From NCBI GenBank assembly GCA_014360005.1, contig JACIYI010000002.1, forward strand, positions 124,001-188,000: 64,000 nucleotides of DNA, given 5' to 3'. The translations under genes and the position numbers were made by a program. Positions 51,430 through 60,101 of the stretch are shown piece after piece (position 1 is the stretch's first letter; the number at the start of each line of letters is the position of its first letter). The notes under the pieces are model-generated. The model worked only from the letters and a program-made list of their open reading frames with translations, had not been told where the DNA came from and did no database searches. Source of the DNA: Candidatus Aminicenantota bacterium (lineage in GTDB: Bacteria; Acidobacteriota; Aminicenantia; Aminicenantales; Saccharicenantaceae).

Positions 51430-52163
51430 AACACAGTTTACCCATCGTAGATTTTTTTAACCTGCTTCTTGGCCGGCCCCTGGCGGCCCTGCTCGGACTC
51501 ATCGGGCTGCAGGTCAAAGACCCCGCCCACCTTATCCCTGATTACCTGGTTATGACCCTGATAGTAGCTATCCTCCTGTCAGTCCTGCTGGGCCTGGCCG
51601 GGCGCCGGGTGCAGATAATCCCGGGAAAAATCCAGGTGGTGCTGGAAAGCCTGATTGATTTTTTTGAGGGGATGATTCTTGATACCATAGGCGAGCCGGG
51701 GAAAAAATACCTGCCGCTAATTGCCACTGTCGGTCTGTTCATCATGACCTGCAACCTGCTGGGGTTAATTCCCGGCTTCATGTCGCCGACCAGCAAACTT
51801 AACGTCACCCTCGGCTGCGCCCTGGTGGTCTGGCTGTACTATCACTGGCAGGGCCTTAAAACCCAGGGGGTGCTGGGATACCTGAAACAATTTACCGGGT
51901 CCAATCCCTTTCTGGCTCCCCTGCTGCTGCCGATAGAAATCATCAGCCATTTTTCCCGCCCGGTCTCTCTGTCGATGCGTCTTTTCGGCAACATTTTTTC
52001 GGAAGAGCTTCTGATCTTAATCATCGCTTCCATCATTCCCTATCTTCTGCCGCTGCCTTTCATGGCCATCGCCATCTTTACCTCAGTGATTCAAGCCTAT
52101 GTCTTCGTCCTGCTGACCTGCATTTATATAGCCGGGGCAGTAGCCCATGAGGAAGAACACTAA
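51417..52163 (+). CDS. atpB: ATP synthase F0 subunit a
   Basis: Stator subunit that carries ions to and from the c-ring, 248 residues with about five to six helices. The essential arginine is in SLSMRLFGNIFSEELL, and other family parts are GLIPGFMSPTSKLNVTLGCALVVW and the end AYVFVLLTCIYIAGAV. The ATG lies inside the end of atpI and the stop touches the region of the atpE leader, so the four genes are coupled. The F1 genes and subunits b and delta are not in the window. Confidence 0.95.
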   Translation: MEGLEHSLPIVDFFNLLLGRPLAALLGLIGLQVKDPAHLIPDYLVMTLIVAILLSVLLGLAGRRVQIIPGKIQVVLESLIDFFEGMILDTIGEPGKKYLPLIATVGLFIMTCNLLGLIPGFMSPTSKLNVTLGCALVVWLYYHWQGLKTQGVLGYLKQFTGSNPFLAPLLLPIEIISHFSRPVSLSMRLFGNIFSEELLILIIASIIPYLLPLPFMAIAIFTSVIQAYVFVLLTCIYIAGAVAHEEEH

Positions 52164-52180
52164 TGAAAAGGAGAAATGAA

Positions 52181-52537
52181 ATGTCAAAGAAAAGCCAGTT
52201 GTTAGGTTTGTTGATTTTTCTTCTGGCCCTGACCCTGACTCCGCTGGTAGCCCAGACGGTGGAGCCGGCCCAGACGGTGGACCCGGCCCGGGCCGACCTG
52301 TTCAAGCTGTCCATCATTGTGGGTGCCGGCGTCATCACTCTGGCCGTCATTGCCGGAGCTTATGGCCAGGCTAAAGCCATCAGTTCAGCCTGCGAGGGGA
52401 TTTCCCGCAACCCGGCTGCCGGCCAGCACATCAGGGGTATCCTGATCTTTGGCCTGGTCCTGATTGAAACCCTGGTTATCTATGCTCTGCTGATCACCAT
52501 CATTATTCTCATGGTCAAATGGGGAGCCTATTCCTGA
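52181..52537 (+). CDS. atpE: ATP synthase F0 subunit c with N-terminal extension and Na+-type ligands
   Basis: Rotor subunit, 118 residues from the ATG at 52181 (AAAAGGAG 6 bases before; an ATG at 52163 in frame is weaker). Ordinary c subunits have about 75-90 residues; here a signal-like hydrophobic segment (about 6-25) and the linker QTVEPAQTVDPARAD come first. The hairpin is about 42-113, with the polar loop SRNP. Gln63, Glu96, Thr97 and Tyr101 match Gln32, Glu65, Ser66 and Tyr70 of the Na+-binding Ilyobacter tartaricus ring at identical spacing (33 and 5). This supports Na+ coupling. The linker is encoded by an 18-bp tandem repeat. Confidence 0.93.
   Translation: MSKKSQLLGLLIFLLALTLTPLVAQTVEPAQTVDPARADLFKLSIIVGAGVITLAVIAGAYGQAKAISSACEGISRNPAAGQHIRGILIFGLVLIETLVIYALLITIIILMVKWGAYS
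52253..52288 (+). repeat. 18-bp tandem duplication in the atpE linker
   Basis: CAGACGGTGGAGCCGGCC (52253-52270) is followed at once by the same 18 bases with one G-to-C change (52271-52288), giving the repeated peptide QTVEPA-QTVDPA between the leader helix and the rotor hairpin. It looks like a recent in-frame duplication. Confidence 0.85.
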
Positions 52538-52559
52538 GGCCTGGCCCCAGACGGCATAG

Positions 52560-53462
52560 ATGACTCTGAAACCATTTAAGATACTGGCGGCTTCTTTCAA
52601 GCGCTTCAATGATGACCGCTGCTGGACTGCCGCCATTGTCATTTCCTACTTTTCTCTCCTGTGCGTGGTCCCGCTGGTGGCTCTGTTTTTTTTCCTGGGC
52701 GTCAAGATTCTGGGCAGTGCCGAGCTCCTGGTCCGGAGCCTTAATATTTTAACCGAGGAGTTTTTTGCCAGGATGGACCCGGCCTTTTTCAAGCGGCTCC
52801 AGGCCCTGGGCGGCAACCTCTCTAACCTGGGCTGGTTTGGCCTGGTCGGTTCACTGGTGGCCGCTTCCTTTCTTTTCTCCAACCTGATCGCCACCATCAA
52901 CCAGATTTTCCGGGCCAAATATCACCGCTCTTTTTTCTACAACCGGTTGATTGAATATGTGACCATGATGATCATCGGGGTTATTCTGCTGCTGTCTATT
53001 TCCATAACCGCGGTCTGGACCGGCCTGCAGAAATCACTCCGAGAAAGCTCCATGGTATCGGAATTCATCAATCCCCACCTCATTAATTTTCTCAACAACT
53101 TTTTTTTCCAGTACCTGCTGCCATACGGCCTGACTTTTCTCTTTCTGTTCACCCTTTATAAATTCATCCCCGAAGTCCGGGTGCATACCCGCAGCGCCCT
53201 GCTGGCCGCGGCCGTCACCGCTTTTTTCTGGGAATTATTCAAGCGGGGCTTCGCCTTTTATGTTATTCATTTCTCGGCCGTGGGCATCGTCCTTTCAAAA
53301 ATCCTGGCTGGGACCCTGACCTCGGTGATATTTTTCCTGTTATGGATTTCGGCCTCGCTGGTGATAATGCTCTGGGGAGCAGAGCTGGCTGCGGTAATGA
53401 ACGAATATCTGAATTCCTTGCCTGAAATCGGGGAGAAGAAAGAGCCGCAGCCTCAGGTCTGA
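52560..53462 (+). CDS. YihY/BrkB family membrane protein
   Basis: 300-residue inner-membrane protein with six helices (roughly 25-50, 95-120, 130-155, 180-205, 210-235, 245-275). Family marks are [10 protein letters not shown] and [24 protein letters not shown] near the end. Once thought to be RNase BN, this family is now considered membrane proteins of unknown transport role. It lies 22 bases after atpE and may be co-transcribed. It overlaps the convergent trxA by 10 bases at the 3' ends. Confidence 0.85.
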   Translation: MTLKPFKILAASFKRFNDDRCWTAAIVISYFSLLCVVPLVALFFFLGVKILGSAELLVRSLNILTEEFFARMDPAFFKRLQALGGNLSNLGWFGLVGSLVAASFLFSNLIATINQIFRAKYHRSFFYNRLIEYVTMMIIGVILLLSISITAVWTGLQKSLRESSMVSEFINPHLINFLNNFFFQYLLPYGLTFLFLFTLYKFIPEVRVHTRSALLAAAVTAFFWELFKRGFAFYVIHFSAVGIVLSKILAGTLTSVIFFLLWISASLVIMLWGAELAAVMNEYLNSLPEIGEKKEPQPQV

Positions 53463-53788
53463 TCCAGGTGTTTTGATAGAAACTTGACCAGTTGGGTCTT
53501 GGGCAGGGCCCCGATTACCGAATCGACCGGCTTCCCGCCCTTGAACAGGATGAGCGTCGGAATGCTCATGATTTGGAAGCGGGCGGAGACAGCCGGGTTG
53601 TCGTCAACATTGACCTTGACCACCTTGAGCTTTCCTCGGTAAGCCTCGGCCAGCTGTTCAATCACCGGGGCCACCATCAGACAGGGCCCGCACCAGGGAG
53701 CCCAGAAATCTACCAGGACGGGCAGGCTGGAGTTGAGCACTTCCTGCTCAAAACTGGTGTCGGTGGCCTGAATCAGGTGGCTGCTCAT
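53453..53788 (-). CDS. trxA: Thioredoxin
   Basis: Cytoplasmic dithiol-disulfide reductant of 111 residues. The active site is [13 protein letters not shown], followed by [14 protein letters not shown] and the cis-Pro in [11 protein letters not shown]. No signal peptide. The ATG overlaps the glycogen-synthase stop (ATGA), and the Shine-Dalgarno GGAGG is formed by the last codons of that gene, so the two are translationally coupled. Confidence 0.96.
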   Translation of the reverse strand: MSSHLIQATDTSFEQEVLNSSLPVLVDFWAPWCGPCLMVAPVIEQLAEAYRGKLKVVKVNVDDNPAVSARFQIMSIPTLILFKGGKPVDSVIGALPKTQLVKFLSKHLDQT

Positions 53789-55254
53789 ATGTTTCCTCCC
53801 CTATTTAAAATAATGGCTTTCTGGTAAAGCAACCGGTATTTCCTGATCATTTTAGACCAGGAATTGTCGGTCGCCAAGCAGTTAGCCCTGACCCGCGACC
53901 AGAGCTCGGGACGGGCATAAACCTGGAGGGCCTGCCCCACCGCCTGGAAAAGGGCCTCCGGCTGGAATTCCTCGAAGATAAAACCGTTTCCCTGACCGCT
54001 GTCAGCAGAAAAAGGCTGGACTGATTCCCGCAGGCCTCCCGTAGCCCGAACCACCGGTACCGTCCCGTAGCGCAGGCCGTGCATCAGAGTCAGGCCGCAG
54101 GGTTCTTCCAGGGAAGGCATCAGCAGCAGGTCGGCTCCGGCCAGGAGTTGATGATAAAGGCCAGCGCTGAATTCCGGTTTGAAAACCAGTTGGCCTTTAT
54201 ACCCTTGCTGCAATTCGGATAAAGCCTGCTCGTACCTTTCCTCTCCCTGCCCGAGCACCACCAGCTGACAACCGGCTGCTACCAAAGAACCGGCAGCCTC
54301 GAGCACCAAATCCAGACCTTTAAGCCTGGTCAGGTAGCCGGCGATAGCTACCAGAGGGGTATTATCCTCAACCGGCAGCTGCAACTCTTTCTGTAAATGC
54401 CTCTTGCAGATGGATTTTCCGTCCGGATGGTCAGGGCTGAAATTAGCCGGCAGGAGCGGGTCGGTAGCCGGATTCCATTCTTCATCATCTATCCCGTTTC
54501 TCAAGCTGTAAAGCGGCTTGCTTTTCCTGGAAAAAAAGGCACTAATGTCACGATGATTGTGGAAAACCTCATCCCGGTAGGTGCGGCTGACGGTGTTGAT
54601 GACCTCGGAAAATAGAATGCCGGCCTTCAGGAAACTGAACTTTCCCCTGAAAGCCAGTTGATGCGAGTTTAAGTAATTCCAGTCGAGCCCGGTCAGGCTC
54701 AGGGATTCGGCCGGGAACTCTCCCTGGTAGGAGAAATTGTGAATGGTCAGGACGCAGGCCATTTTTTTCAAGGCCGGTTTTTTCTTATAAACCGACCGCA
54801 GCAACATCGGCGCCAGGCCGGACGGCCAGTTATGGCAATGCAGCAGCTCAAATTTTAGGCGGCTGCTGGCCAGGAACTCGCAGACGGCCCGGTTAAAAAA
54901 AATGAACCGTTCAGCGTTGTCGGGATAATCGCCCTGGGGAGAACCGTAAATATAGTCGCGGTGAAAGTACTTGGGCTGGTCTATCAGGTAAAGGGTAAAA
55001 CGACCGGGCTCGGCCCGGTAAACGGTGGCCGGGAACTTTTTCTCACCCACCGGGACCTGCAGGTCTTCCAGGACCACTGCCTTGTTCAGCGAGTCCAGTT
55101 CTGGTCGCCGGTAAAAGGGCAGAAAAACGCTGACTTCCAGACCGCTCCGGGCCAGGAACCTGGTAAGCCCGGCTACTGCCTCGGCCAGCTCTCCGGAGCG
55201 GGCATAGGGGGCCAGCTCGGGCGTGACCATGGCTATCCGGAGCTTGTTGACCAT
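53785..55254 (-). CDS. glgA: Glycogen synthase (GT5, GlgA-like) with altered KTGGL motif
   Basis: GT-B glucosyltransferase that extends alpha-1,4-glucan from ADP- or UDP-glucose. 489 residues from the ATG at 55254 ([14 protein letters not shown]). The N-terminal GT5 domain and C-terminal GT1 domain are of normal size; the C-terminal signature [25 protein letters not shown] is intact. The N-terminal loop that normally reads K-T-G-G-L-A-D reads R19-S-G-E-L-A-E here, so the conserved Lys and second Gly are changed, which may alter donor choice. No glgB, glgC or glgP is in the window. It is coupled to trxA. Confidence 0.83.
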   Translation of the reverse strand: MVNKLRIAMVTPELAPYARSGELAEAVAGLTRFLARSGLEVSVFLPFYRRPELDSLNKAVVLEDLQVPVGEKKFPATVYRAEPGRFTLYLIDQPKYFHRDYIYGSPQGDYPDNAERFIFFNRAVCEFLASSRLKFELLHCHNWPSGLAPMLLRSVYKKKPALKKMACVLTIHNFSYQGEFPAESLSLTGLDWNYLNSHQLAFRGKFSFLKAGILFSEVINTVSRTYRDEVFHNHRDISAFFSRKSKPLYSLRNGIDDEEWNPATDPLLPANFSPDHPDGKSICKRHLQKELQLPVEDNTPLVAIAGYLTRLKGLDLVLEAAGSLVAAGCQLVVLGQGEERYEQALSELQQGYKGQLVFKPEFSAGLYHQLLAGADLLLMPSLEEPCGLTLMHGLRYGTVPVVRATGGLRESVQPFSADSGQGNGFIFEEFQPEALFQAVGQALQVYARPELWSRVRANCLATDNSWSKMIRKYRLLYQKAIILNRGGNI

Positions 55255-55365
55255 GAGAAAAAATGATAGCTGGCTGCCGGGCAAAAATCAATCCACCGGG
55301 CAGTTCTCAAGCCGGAGGGAGCTTGCTGTGCAGGCTCAGGCTCGGGCTTCCAGGCTTCCCTGACC

Positions 55366-56223
55366 TCACTCGGCCCAGCCCAGTTTTTCCTTGACCAGCT
55401 GATAATAGCTGCGCCAGGGTGAGGTTACCAGTTGCAGCTTCAACCTGGATTTTTTTACAACTATCAGCGCGTTTCTGGGAATGGTTTCACCCCTCTGGCC
55501 GTCTATGGTCAGGTAGACCTTTTCTTCGGGTGTCAGCAATTTGATTTTGATTTCTGAGCTGGAAGGGATGAGCAATGGCCGAAAAGAAAGGGTGTGGGGG
55601 CAGATGGGGGTCAGGATGATGGATTCAATGGCCGGGTGGACAATCGGGCCACCGGCCGAAAGCGAATAAGCGGTTGAGCCGGTCGGGCTGGAAAGAATCA
55701 GGCCATCACCCTTCAGTCTGGTGACCTCATTCCCGTTGATGAAAATAAGGATTTCTATCATTCTGGCCAGGGCTGATTTATTCAGGACTACATCGTTCAG
55801 ACAGACGTCCTTCCGGTCGCTGTAGGAGATTTCTAGCAGGCTCCGGGGACTGAGGAAACCGTCCCTGTCCCTGATAAAAGCTTCGAGAACCGGCCGGGCC
55901 TCGGCCACCGGAATTTCGGTCAGGAAACCGAGACGTCCCAGATTTATGCCGATGACCGGGATGCCGGCCCGGGCAGCGGCTGGAGCGATGCTGAGCAGGG
56001 TGCCATCTCCACCGAGAACAATCAGAGCCTGGCAGATTCCGGCCAGGCTGTCCCGCTCGTGACCTTTCTTTAAGCCGAGCTTCTCGGCGGCGATGTTCTC
56101 CAGCAGGGCTTCAACTTGCTGAGCTTGGAGGAAGGCCACTATTTCCTTCAGCACCCGGTCAACGCCGGGAGCATGGGGCTTGATCACGATGCCTATTCTT
56201 TTAATTTTTTTTCTGGGGGCCAT
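55366..56223 (-). CDS. nadK: NAD kinase
   Basis: Phosphorylates NAD+ to NADP+. 285 residues with the family motifs LGGDGTLLSIAP, NLGRLGFLTEI, LNDVVLNKS and the LILSSPTGSTAYSLSAGGPIVHP block. The start overlaps the tlyA 3' end by 23 bases, so it is part of the rny-to-nadK operon. About 110 bases to glgA downstream hold no gene. Confidence 0.95.
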   Translation of the reverse strand: MAPRKKIKRIGIVIKPHAPGVDRVLKEIVAFLQAQQVEALLENIAAEKLGLKKGHERDSLAGICQALIVLGGDGTLLSIAPAAARAGIPVIGINLGRLGFLTEIPVAEARPVLEAFIRDRDGFLSPRSLLEISYSDRKDVCLNDVVLNKSALARMIEILIFINGNEVTRLKGDGLILSSPTGSTAYSLSAGGPIVHPAIESIILTPICPHTLSFRPLLIPSSSEIKIKLLTPEEKVYLTIDGQRGETIPRNALIVVKKSRLKLQLVTSPWRSYYQLVKEKLGWAE

Positions 56224-57001
56224 CGGCCAGAATCTCCTGTATTTTTTTCCTTATGTCCTCCGGACTCAGTCCCTCACCTCCAGCTGTCAGCCAGGCCAGG
56301 AATTCCCGGTTGCCCTTCTGGCCAAGAGTCTGACAGGCCCGCAGGCCCTTGACCGCGAAGCCCTGGGCTCTGGCCCCGGTCAGCACCTTTTCCAGGACTT
56401 CCCGGTGGACCAGGCTATCTCTGATTATACCTTTTTTCCCTACCTGATTTCGACCGGCTTCAAACTGCGGTTTGATTAACACCAGGAGGTCGCCCCAGGT
56501 CATAATCTTTTTAACCGCCGGAAGTATTTTCAGTACCGAGATGAAAGAAACATCGATTACTACCAGCTCGGGTTTTTCAGCCAGGTCTTCTGGCTGCAGG
56601 TAGCGAGCGTTTTTTTCCAGGGGTAGGACCCGGCTGTCCTGACGGAGCTTCCAATCGAGTTGTCTGATGTTGACATCTACGGCATAGACCTTCCGGGCTC
56701 CGGACTGGAGCAGACAATCGGTGAAACCACCGGTGGAAGAGCCTATATCCAGGGCGATTTTGTCCCGGACATCAACGGCGAAAGCCTTTAGGCCTTCTTC
56801 CAGTTTAGCTCCACCCCGGCTGACATAGGGAAACTGTTCCTCGATGGTTATTTCCGAGTCGGGGGAGACCAGCTGTCCAGGTTTGAGGGCGGGCTGGTTG
56901 TTTACGAGAACCCGGCCGGCCAGAGTCAGGGCCTGGGCCTTTTCCCGGCTGGGGGCCAGACCCTTTCGGGTCAGCAGCTGGTCCAGGCGGATTCTGTTCA
57001 T
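56201..57001 (-). CDS. tlyA: TlyA family rRNA (cytidine-2'-O)-methyltransferase
   Basis: 266 residues: an N-terminal S4 RNA-binding domain (about 1-62, RLDQLLTRKGLAPSREKAQ) and an FtsJ-like SAM methyltransferase domain. The catalytic K-D-K-E set can be read in RGGAKLEEGL, VVIDVSFISV, LIKPQFEAGR and the later Glu. Homologues methylate 16S/23S rRNA cytidines and affect capreomycin sensitivity. It lies between dxs (12 bases) and nadK, the usual neighbourhood. Confidence 0.92.
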   Translation of the reverse strand: MNRIRLDQLLTRKGLAPSREKAQALTLAGRVLVNNQPALKPGQLVSPDSEITIEEQFPYVSRGGAKLEEGLKAFAVDVRDKIALDIGSSTGGFTDCLLQSGARKVYAVDVNIRQLDWKLRQDSRVLPLEKNARYLQPEDLAEKPELVVIDVSFISVLKILPAVKKIMTWGDLLVLIKPQFEAGRNQVGKKGIIRDSLVHREVLEKVLTGARAQGFAVKGLRACQTLGQKGNREFLAWLTAGGEGLSPEDIRKKIQEILADGPQKKN

Positions 57002-57013
57002 CAGTCTTGAAAG

Positions 57014-58903
57014 TTATAGCAGCTTCTGTTTTTTGTAAAAATCCCTGATGGCCTCGGCCAGGCTGTCAGCATCCAGCCCCAGGACTTTTCGGATTTCTTC
57101 CGGCTTACCCACCGGGTAAATATCAGCCGGCAGTCCAAAACTCTTGAAGGCCGGTTGATAGACCTGGTTGCGGTCGAGCATTTCCCGTACGGCGCTGCCG
57201 AAACCAGCCTCAATTACCCCTTCTTCCAGGGTGAAAATTACCCTGGCCTTTCTGGCCAGTTCGGGCAGCATGATTTCATCCAGGGGTCGGGCGAACCTGG
57301 CATTGACTACCGCCAGCAACAGGCCCTCTTCCTGGAGCTTCCGGGCCGCCTCCAGGGCGATGCTGACCACGTGGCCGTAAGCAATCAGCAAATCCTGACC
57401 GGGCCGCAGCAGTTCGGCCTGGCCGGCGGGAATGAAGCGGAATTCTTTATCCAGCGGGACTCCCAACCCCGGCCCTTTGGGAAAGCGGATGGCCACCGGA
57501 TGGCCATAGCGGAAGGCCGAGTAAACCATATGCCGCAACTCGTTTTCATCTTTGGGGGCCATCAGGATGATGTTGGGCAAATGCCGCAGGTAAGCAATAT
57601 CGTTGCTGCCCTGATGGGTAGGACCGTCTTCGCCCACGATTCCAGCCCGGTCCAGGGCGAAAACCACCGGAAGGTCCATCAAACAGACCTCATGGAAAAT
57701 CTGGTCGTAGGCCCTCTGCAGAAAAGTAGAATAAATCGCTACCACCGGCTTGAGCCCGGCGATGGCCAAACCGGCCGCGAAATTGACCGCGTGCTGTTCA
57801 GCAATGCCCACGTCAAAAAAGCGGTCCGGGTTCTCTTCGGCAAACCGGTTGAGCCCGGTACCATCGGTCATGGCGGCGGTGATGGCTATTATTTTTTCAT
57901 CGCTCCGTCCGAGTTCAGCCACGGCTTCGCCGAAAGCCCGGGAATAGCTCATCTTTTTTCCCGGGCTCAGGGGTTGACCGGTAGAAATGTTAAAGGGAGA
58001 GGCGCTGTGGAACTTCTCCGGGTCAAGCTGAGCCGGCCGGTAACCCCTGCCTTTCTGGGTCACGCAGTGAATCAGGATGGGCCCGGGGTAATTCCGGGCA
58101 TTTTCCAGAGCCTCGATCAAGCTGTGCAGGCTGTGGCCGTGGATGGGTCCGATGTACCTGATGCCCAGTTCCTTGAAGAAAATTCCGGGGAAAAAAGTTT
58201 TCTTGATCATATCTTCAAGAGCCCGGGCGGCCCGGATGAGCGGCCAGCCCAGCTTGGGGATAGACCTGAGCACTGATTTAGCCTGTTCCTTAATCCGCAG
58301 GTAAGGCTGGCCCGAGACCAGGTAGGACAGGTATCGGGACAGAGCTCCGACGTTGGGCGAGATGCTCATTTCATTATAGTTAAGAACAATAATCAATCGC
58401 TCCCGCAGGTGACCGATCTGGTTGAGGGCTTCATAGGCCACCCCGCCGGTCAGGCTGCCATCGCCCACCACGGCGATGACATTATGATTTTCCCGGTTGC
58501 GGTCGCGGGCCACGGCCAGGCCTAGGGCGGCCGAAAGAGCGGTGGAAGCGTGCCCGGTGTTGTAGACATCGTGCTCGCTTTCCTCCCGGCAGGGATAGCC
58601 TAACAGGCCACCGAACTGGCGCAGGCGGGAAAATTCTTTCTGACGGCCGGTCAGCAGTTTGTGGGTGTAGCACTGGTGGCCGACATCCCAGACTATCTTG
58701 TCCCGGGGTGAATCGAATACGTAGTGCAGGGCCAGGGTCAGTTCGACCACTCCCAGGTTGGAGGCCAGGTGGCCACCGGTCCTGGAAACGGTTTCAATAA
58801 TTCTGGCTCTGATTTCGGCTGCCAGTTGAGCCAGTTCCTTTATGGATAGCTTTTTTAGGTCTTCAGGACCGCTGATGGTGGGCAATATTTTTTCCGGGCT
58901 CAT
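57014..58903 (-). CDS. dxs: 1-deoxy-D-xylulose-5-phosphate synthase
   Basis: Thiamine diphosphate enzyme that condenses pyruvate with glyceraldehyde 3-phosphate, the first step of the MEP pathway. 629 residues, full length. Motifs: HLASNLGVVELTLALHYVF, DVGHQCYTHKLLTGR, the ThDP site GDGSLTGGVAYEALN, and DVGIAEQHAVNFAAGLA in the pyrimidine domain; the C-terminal transketolase domain begins near residue 490. Its ATG overlaps the ispA stop by four bases. With ispA and, at 6 kb, ispF, it supplies isoprenoid precursors. Confidence 0.97.
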   Translation of the reverse strand: MSPEKILPTISGPEDLKKLSIKELAQLAAEIRARIIETVSRTGGHLASNLGVVELTLALHYVFDSPRDKIVWDVGHQCYTHKLLTGRQKEFSRLRQFGGLLGYPCREESEHDVYNTGHASTALSAALGLAVARDRNRENHNVIAVVGDGSLTGGVAYEALNQIGHLRERLIIVLNYNEMSISPNVGALSRYLSYLVSGQPYLRIKEQAKSVLRSIPKLGWPLIRAARALEDMIKKTFFPGIFFKELGIRYIGPIHGHSLHSLIEALENARNYPGPILIHCVTQKGRGYRPAQLDPEKFHSASPFNISTGQPLSPGKKMSYSRAFGEAVAELGRSDEKIIAITAAMTDGTGLNRFAEENPDRFFDVGIAEQHAVNFAAGLAIAGLKPVVAIYSTFLQRAYDQIFHEVCLMDLPVVFALDRAGIVGEDGPTHQGSNDIAYLRHLPNIILMAPKDENELRHMVYSAFRYGHPVAIRFPKGPGLGVPLDKEFRFIPAGQAELLRPGQDLLIAYGHVVSIALEAARKLQEEGLLLAVVNARFARPLDEIMLPELARKARVIFTLEEGVIEAGFGSAVREMLDRNQVYQPAFKSFGLPADIYPVGKPEEIRKVLGLDADSLAEAIRDFYKKQKLL

Positions 58904-59769
58904 AGCTGGTTCTCACAGTCGGGTTGTAATTGGTTGATAAAAAATCTCAAAATTTCCGAATCGATATCAGCCCGCCTCAATTCCTGGAGGGCCAGGTTCA
59001 GCCAGTCTGAAAGGAGCTTGGAAGCAACTGCCGGGCCGAGGGCGGCGGCCAGGTTTGGGCGAAAAGCCTGGCCTGGAAGCCGGTCCCGGGCCAGGTCCTG
59101 CAGGTCGTCCCGCAGCTGGAAGGCCAGTCCCAGGTATCGGCCATAACCATCCAGGGCCGACACGGCCTCAGCCGGAGCGGCAGCCAGCCTAGCTCCGCTG
59201 ACCGCGGCCACTCTGATCAGGCCCGCCGTTTTCTTGAGGGCGGTTTCCTCAAAAGCAGCCAGGTCCCGGTTGTCCGGGTTGAAGCTGATATCAAGCCACT
59301 GACCGGCAATCATTCCCCGGGCTCCGGCGGCCATGGCTATCTCGGCCGTTATCCTGTCCTTCAGCTGGCAGTCATGCCCCGGGGCCGGGGCGGCGGCCAG
59401 TATTTCAAAGGCCAGGGTCAACAGCCCATCACCGGCCAGGAGGGCCAGGGCTTCTCCGAATTTCTTATGGCAGGAAGGCTGACCGCGGCGGAAATCGTCG
59501 TTATCCATGAGCGGCAGGTCATCGTGGATTAATGAATAATTGTGGATGAGCTCAAGGGCACAGGCATAGGGCAGGAGCAGCTCTTCAGCGGCACCGAAGT
59601 GCTGGCCGCTAGCCAGCAGCAGCAGCGGCCGGAAACGCTTGCCGCCGCCCAGGACAGAATAGCGCATGGCTGCCAGGACAGGGGAGTCTTCAGGCTGCAG
59701 GTAGTAAGCCAGGGCCTGTTCCAGCCGGCTTCTTGTCTGCTCCAGATACAGTTCAGGGTTCACCGCCAT
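58900..59769 (-). CDS. ispA: Farnesyl/geranyl diphosphate synthase (short-chain polyprenyl synthase)
   Basis: Condenses DMAPP and IPP to C10-C15 diphosphates. 289 residues. First Asp-rich motif HDDLPLMDNDDFRRGQP and second FQLRDDLQDLARD, with GGKRFRPLLL for IPP binding. The two residues between the first Asp pair and the last (DDLPLMDNDD) are typical of bacterial IspA. Follows xseB by 17 bases and is coupled to dxs; the xseB-ispA-dxs order is common. Confidence 0.95.
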   Translation of the reverse strand: MAVNPELYLEQTRSRLEQALAYYLQPEDSPVLAAMRYSVLGGGKRFRPLLLLASGQHFGAAEELLLPYACALELIHNYSLIHDDLPLMDNDDFRRGQPSCHKKFGEALALLAGDGLLTLAFEILAAAPAPGHDCQLKDRITAEIAMAAGARGMIAGQWLDISFNPDNRDLAAFEETALKKTAGLIRVAAVSGARLAAAPAEAVSALDGYGRYLGLAFQLRDDLQDLARDRLPGQAFRPNLAAALGPAVASKLLSDWLNLALQELRRADIDSEILRFFINQLQPDCENQL

Positions 59770-59786
59770 GCTCCACTCCGCCTGCC

Positions 59787-60101
59787 CTATCGGTCTTCTT
59801 CTTCCTCTGCCTCTTCTTCGTTTTCGTCTTCAGTTGCTTCTTCTTCCAGACCTGGAGCACCGAAGTCTTCCGGGCTGAAGTCATGGGGCTGGAGCTGGCC
59901 CTTTTCGTCTTTGAGCAGGATTTCAATTTTCTTTTCGGCCTTATCCAGCTCAGCTCTCAGAAACCTGGTCAGCTTGATGCCTTTTTCGAACAGGGCCAGC
60001 GATTCGTTCAGGGCCAGGCCTCCTTTTTCCAGCTGGCTGACGATTTGCTCCAGCTCGGCCAGTGCCTTTTCAAAATTCATCTCTTTTCCTTTGGTATTCA
60101 T
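59787..60101 (-). CDS. xseB: Exodeoxyribonuclease VII small subunit
   Basis: Small helical subunit of exonuclease VII. 104 residues; the conserved part is EMNFEKALAELEQIVSQLEKGGLALNESLALFEKGI (given as positions 7-42). The last 30 residues are an unusually long acidic tail of Glu and Asp. The ATG at 60101 forms an ATGA overlap with xseA and has AAGGAG upstream; a second ATG seven codons on also has AAGGA. Confidence 0.93.
   Translation of the reverse strand: MNTKGKEMNFEKALAELEQIVSQLEKGGLALNESLALFEKGIKLTRFLRAELDKAEKKIEILLKDEKGQLQPHDFSPEDFGAPGLEEEATEDENEEEAEEEEDR

Noticed and set aside
52643..52918. Possible homology to RNase BN for the YihY protein
   Set aside because: The RNase BN assignment of this family was withdrawn in favour of ElaC; I kept only the membrane-family name.
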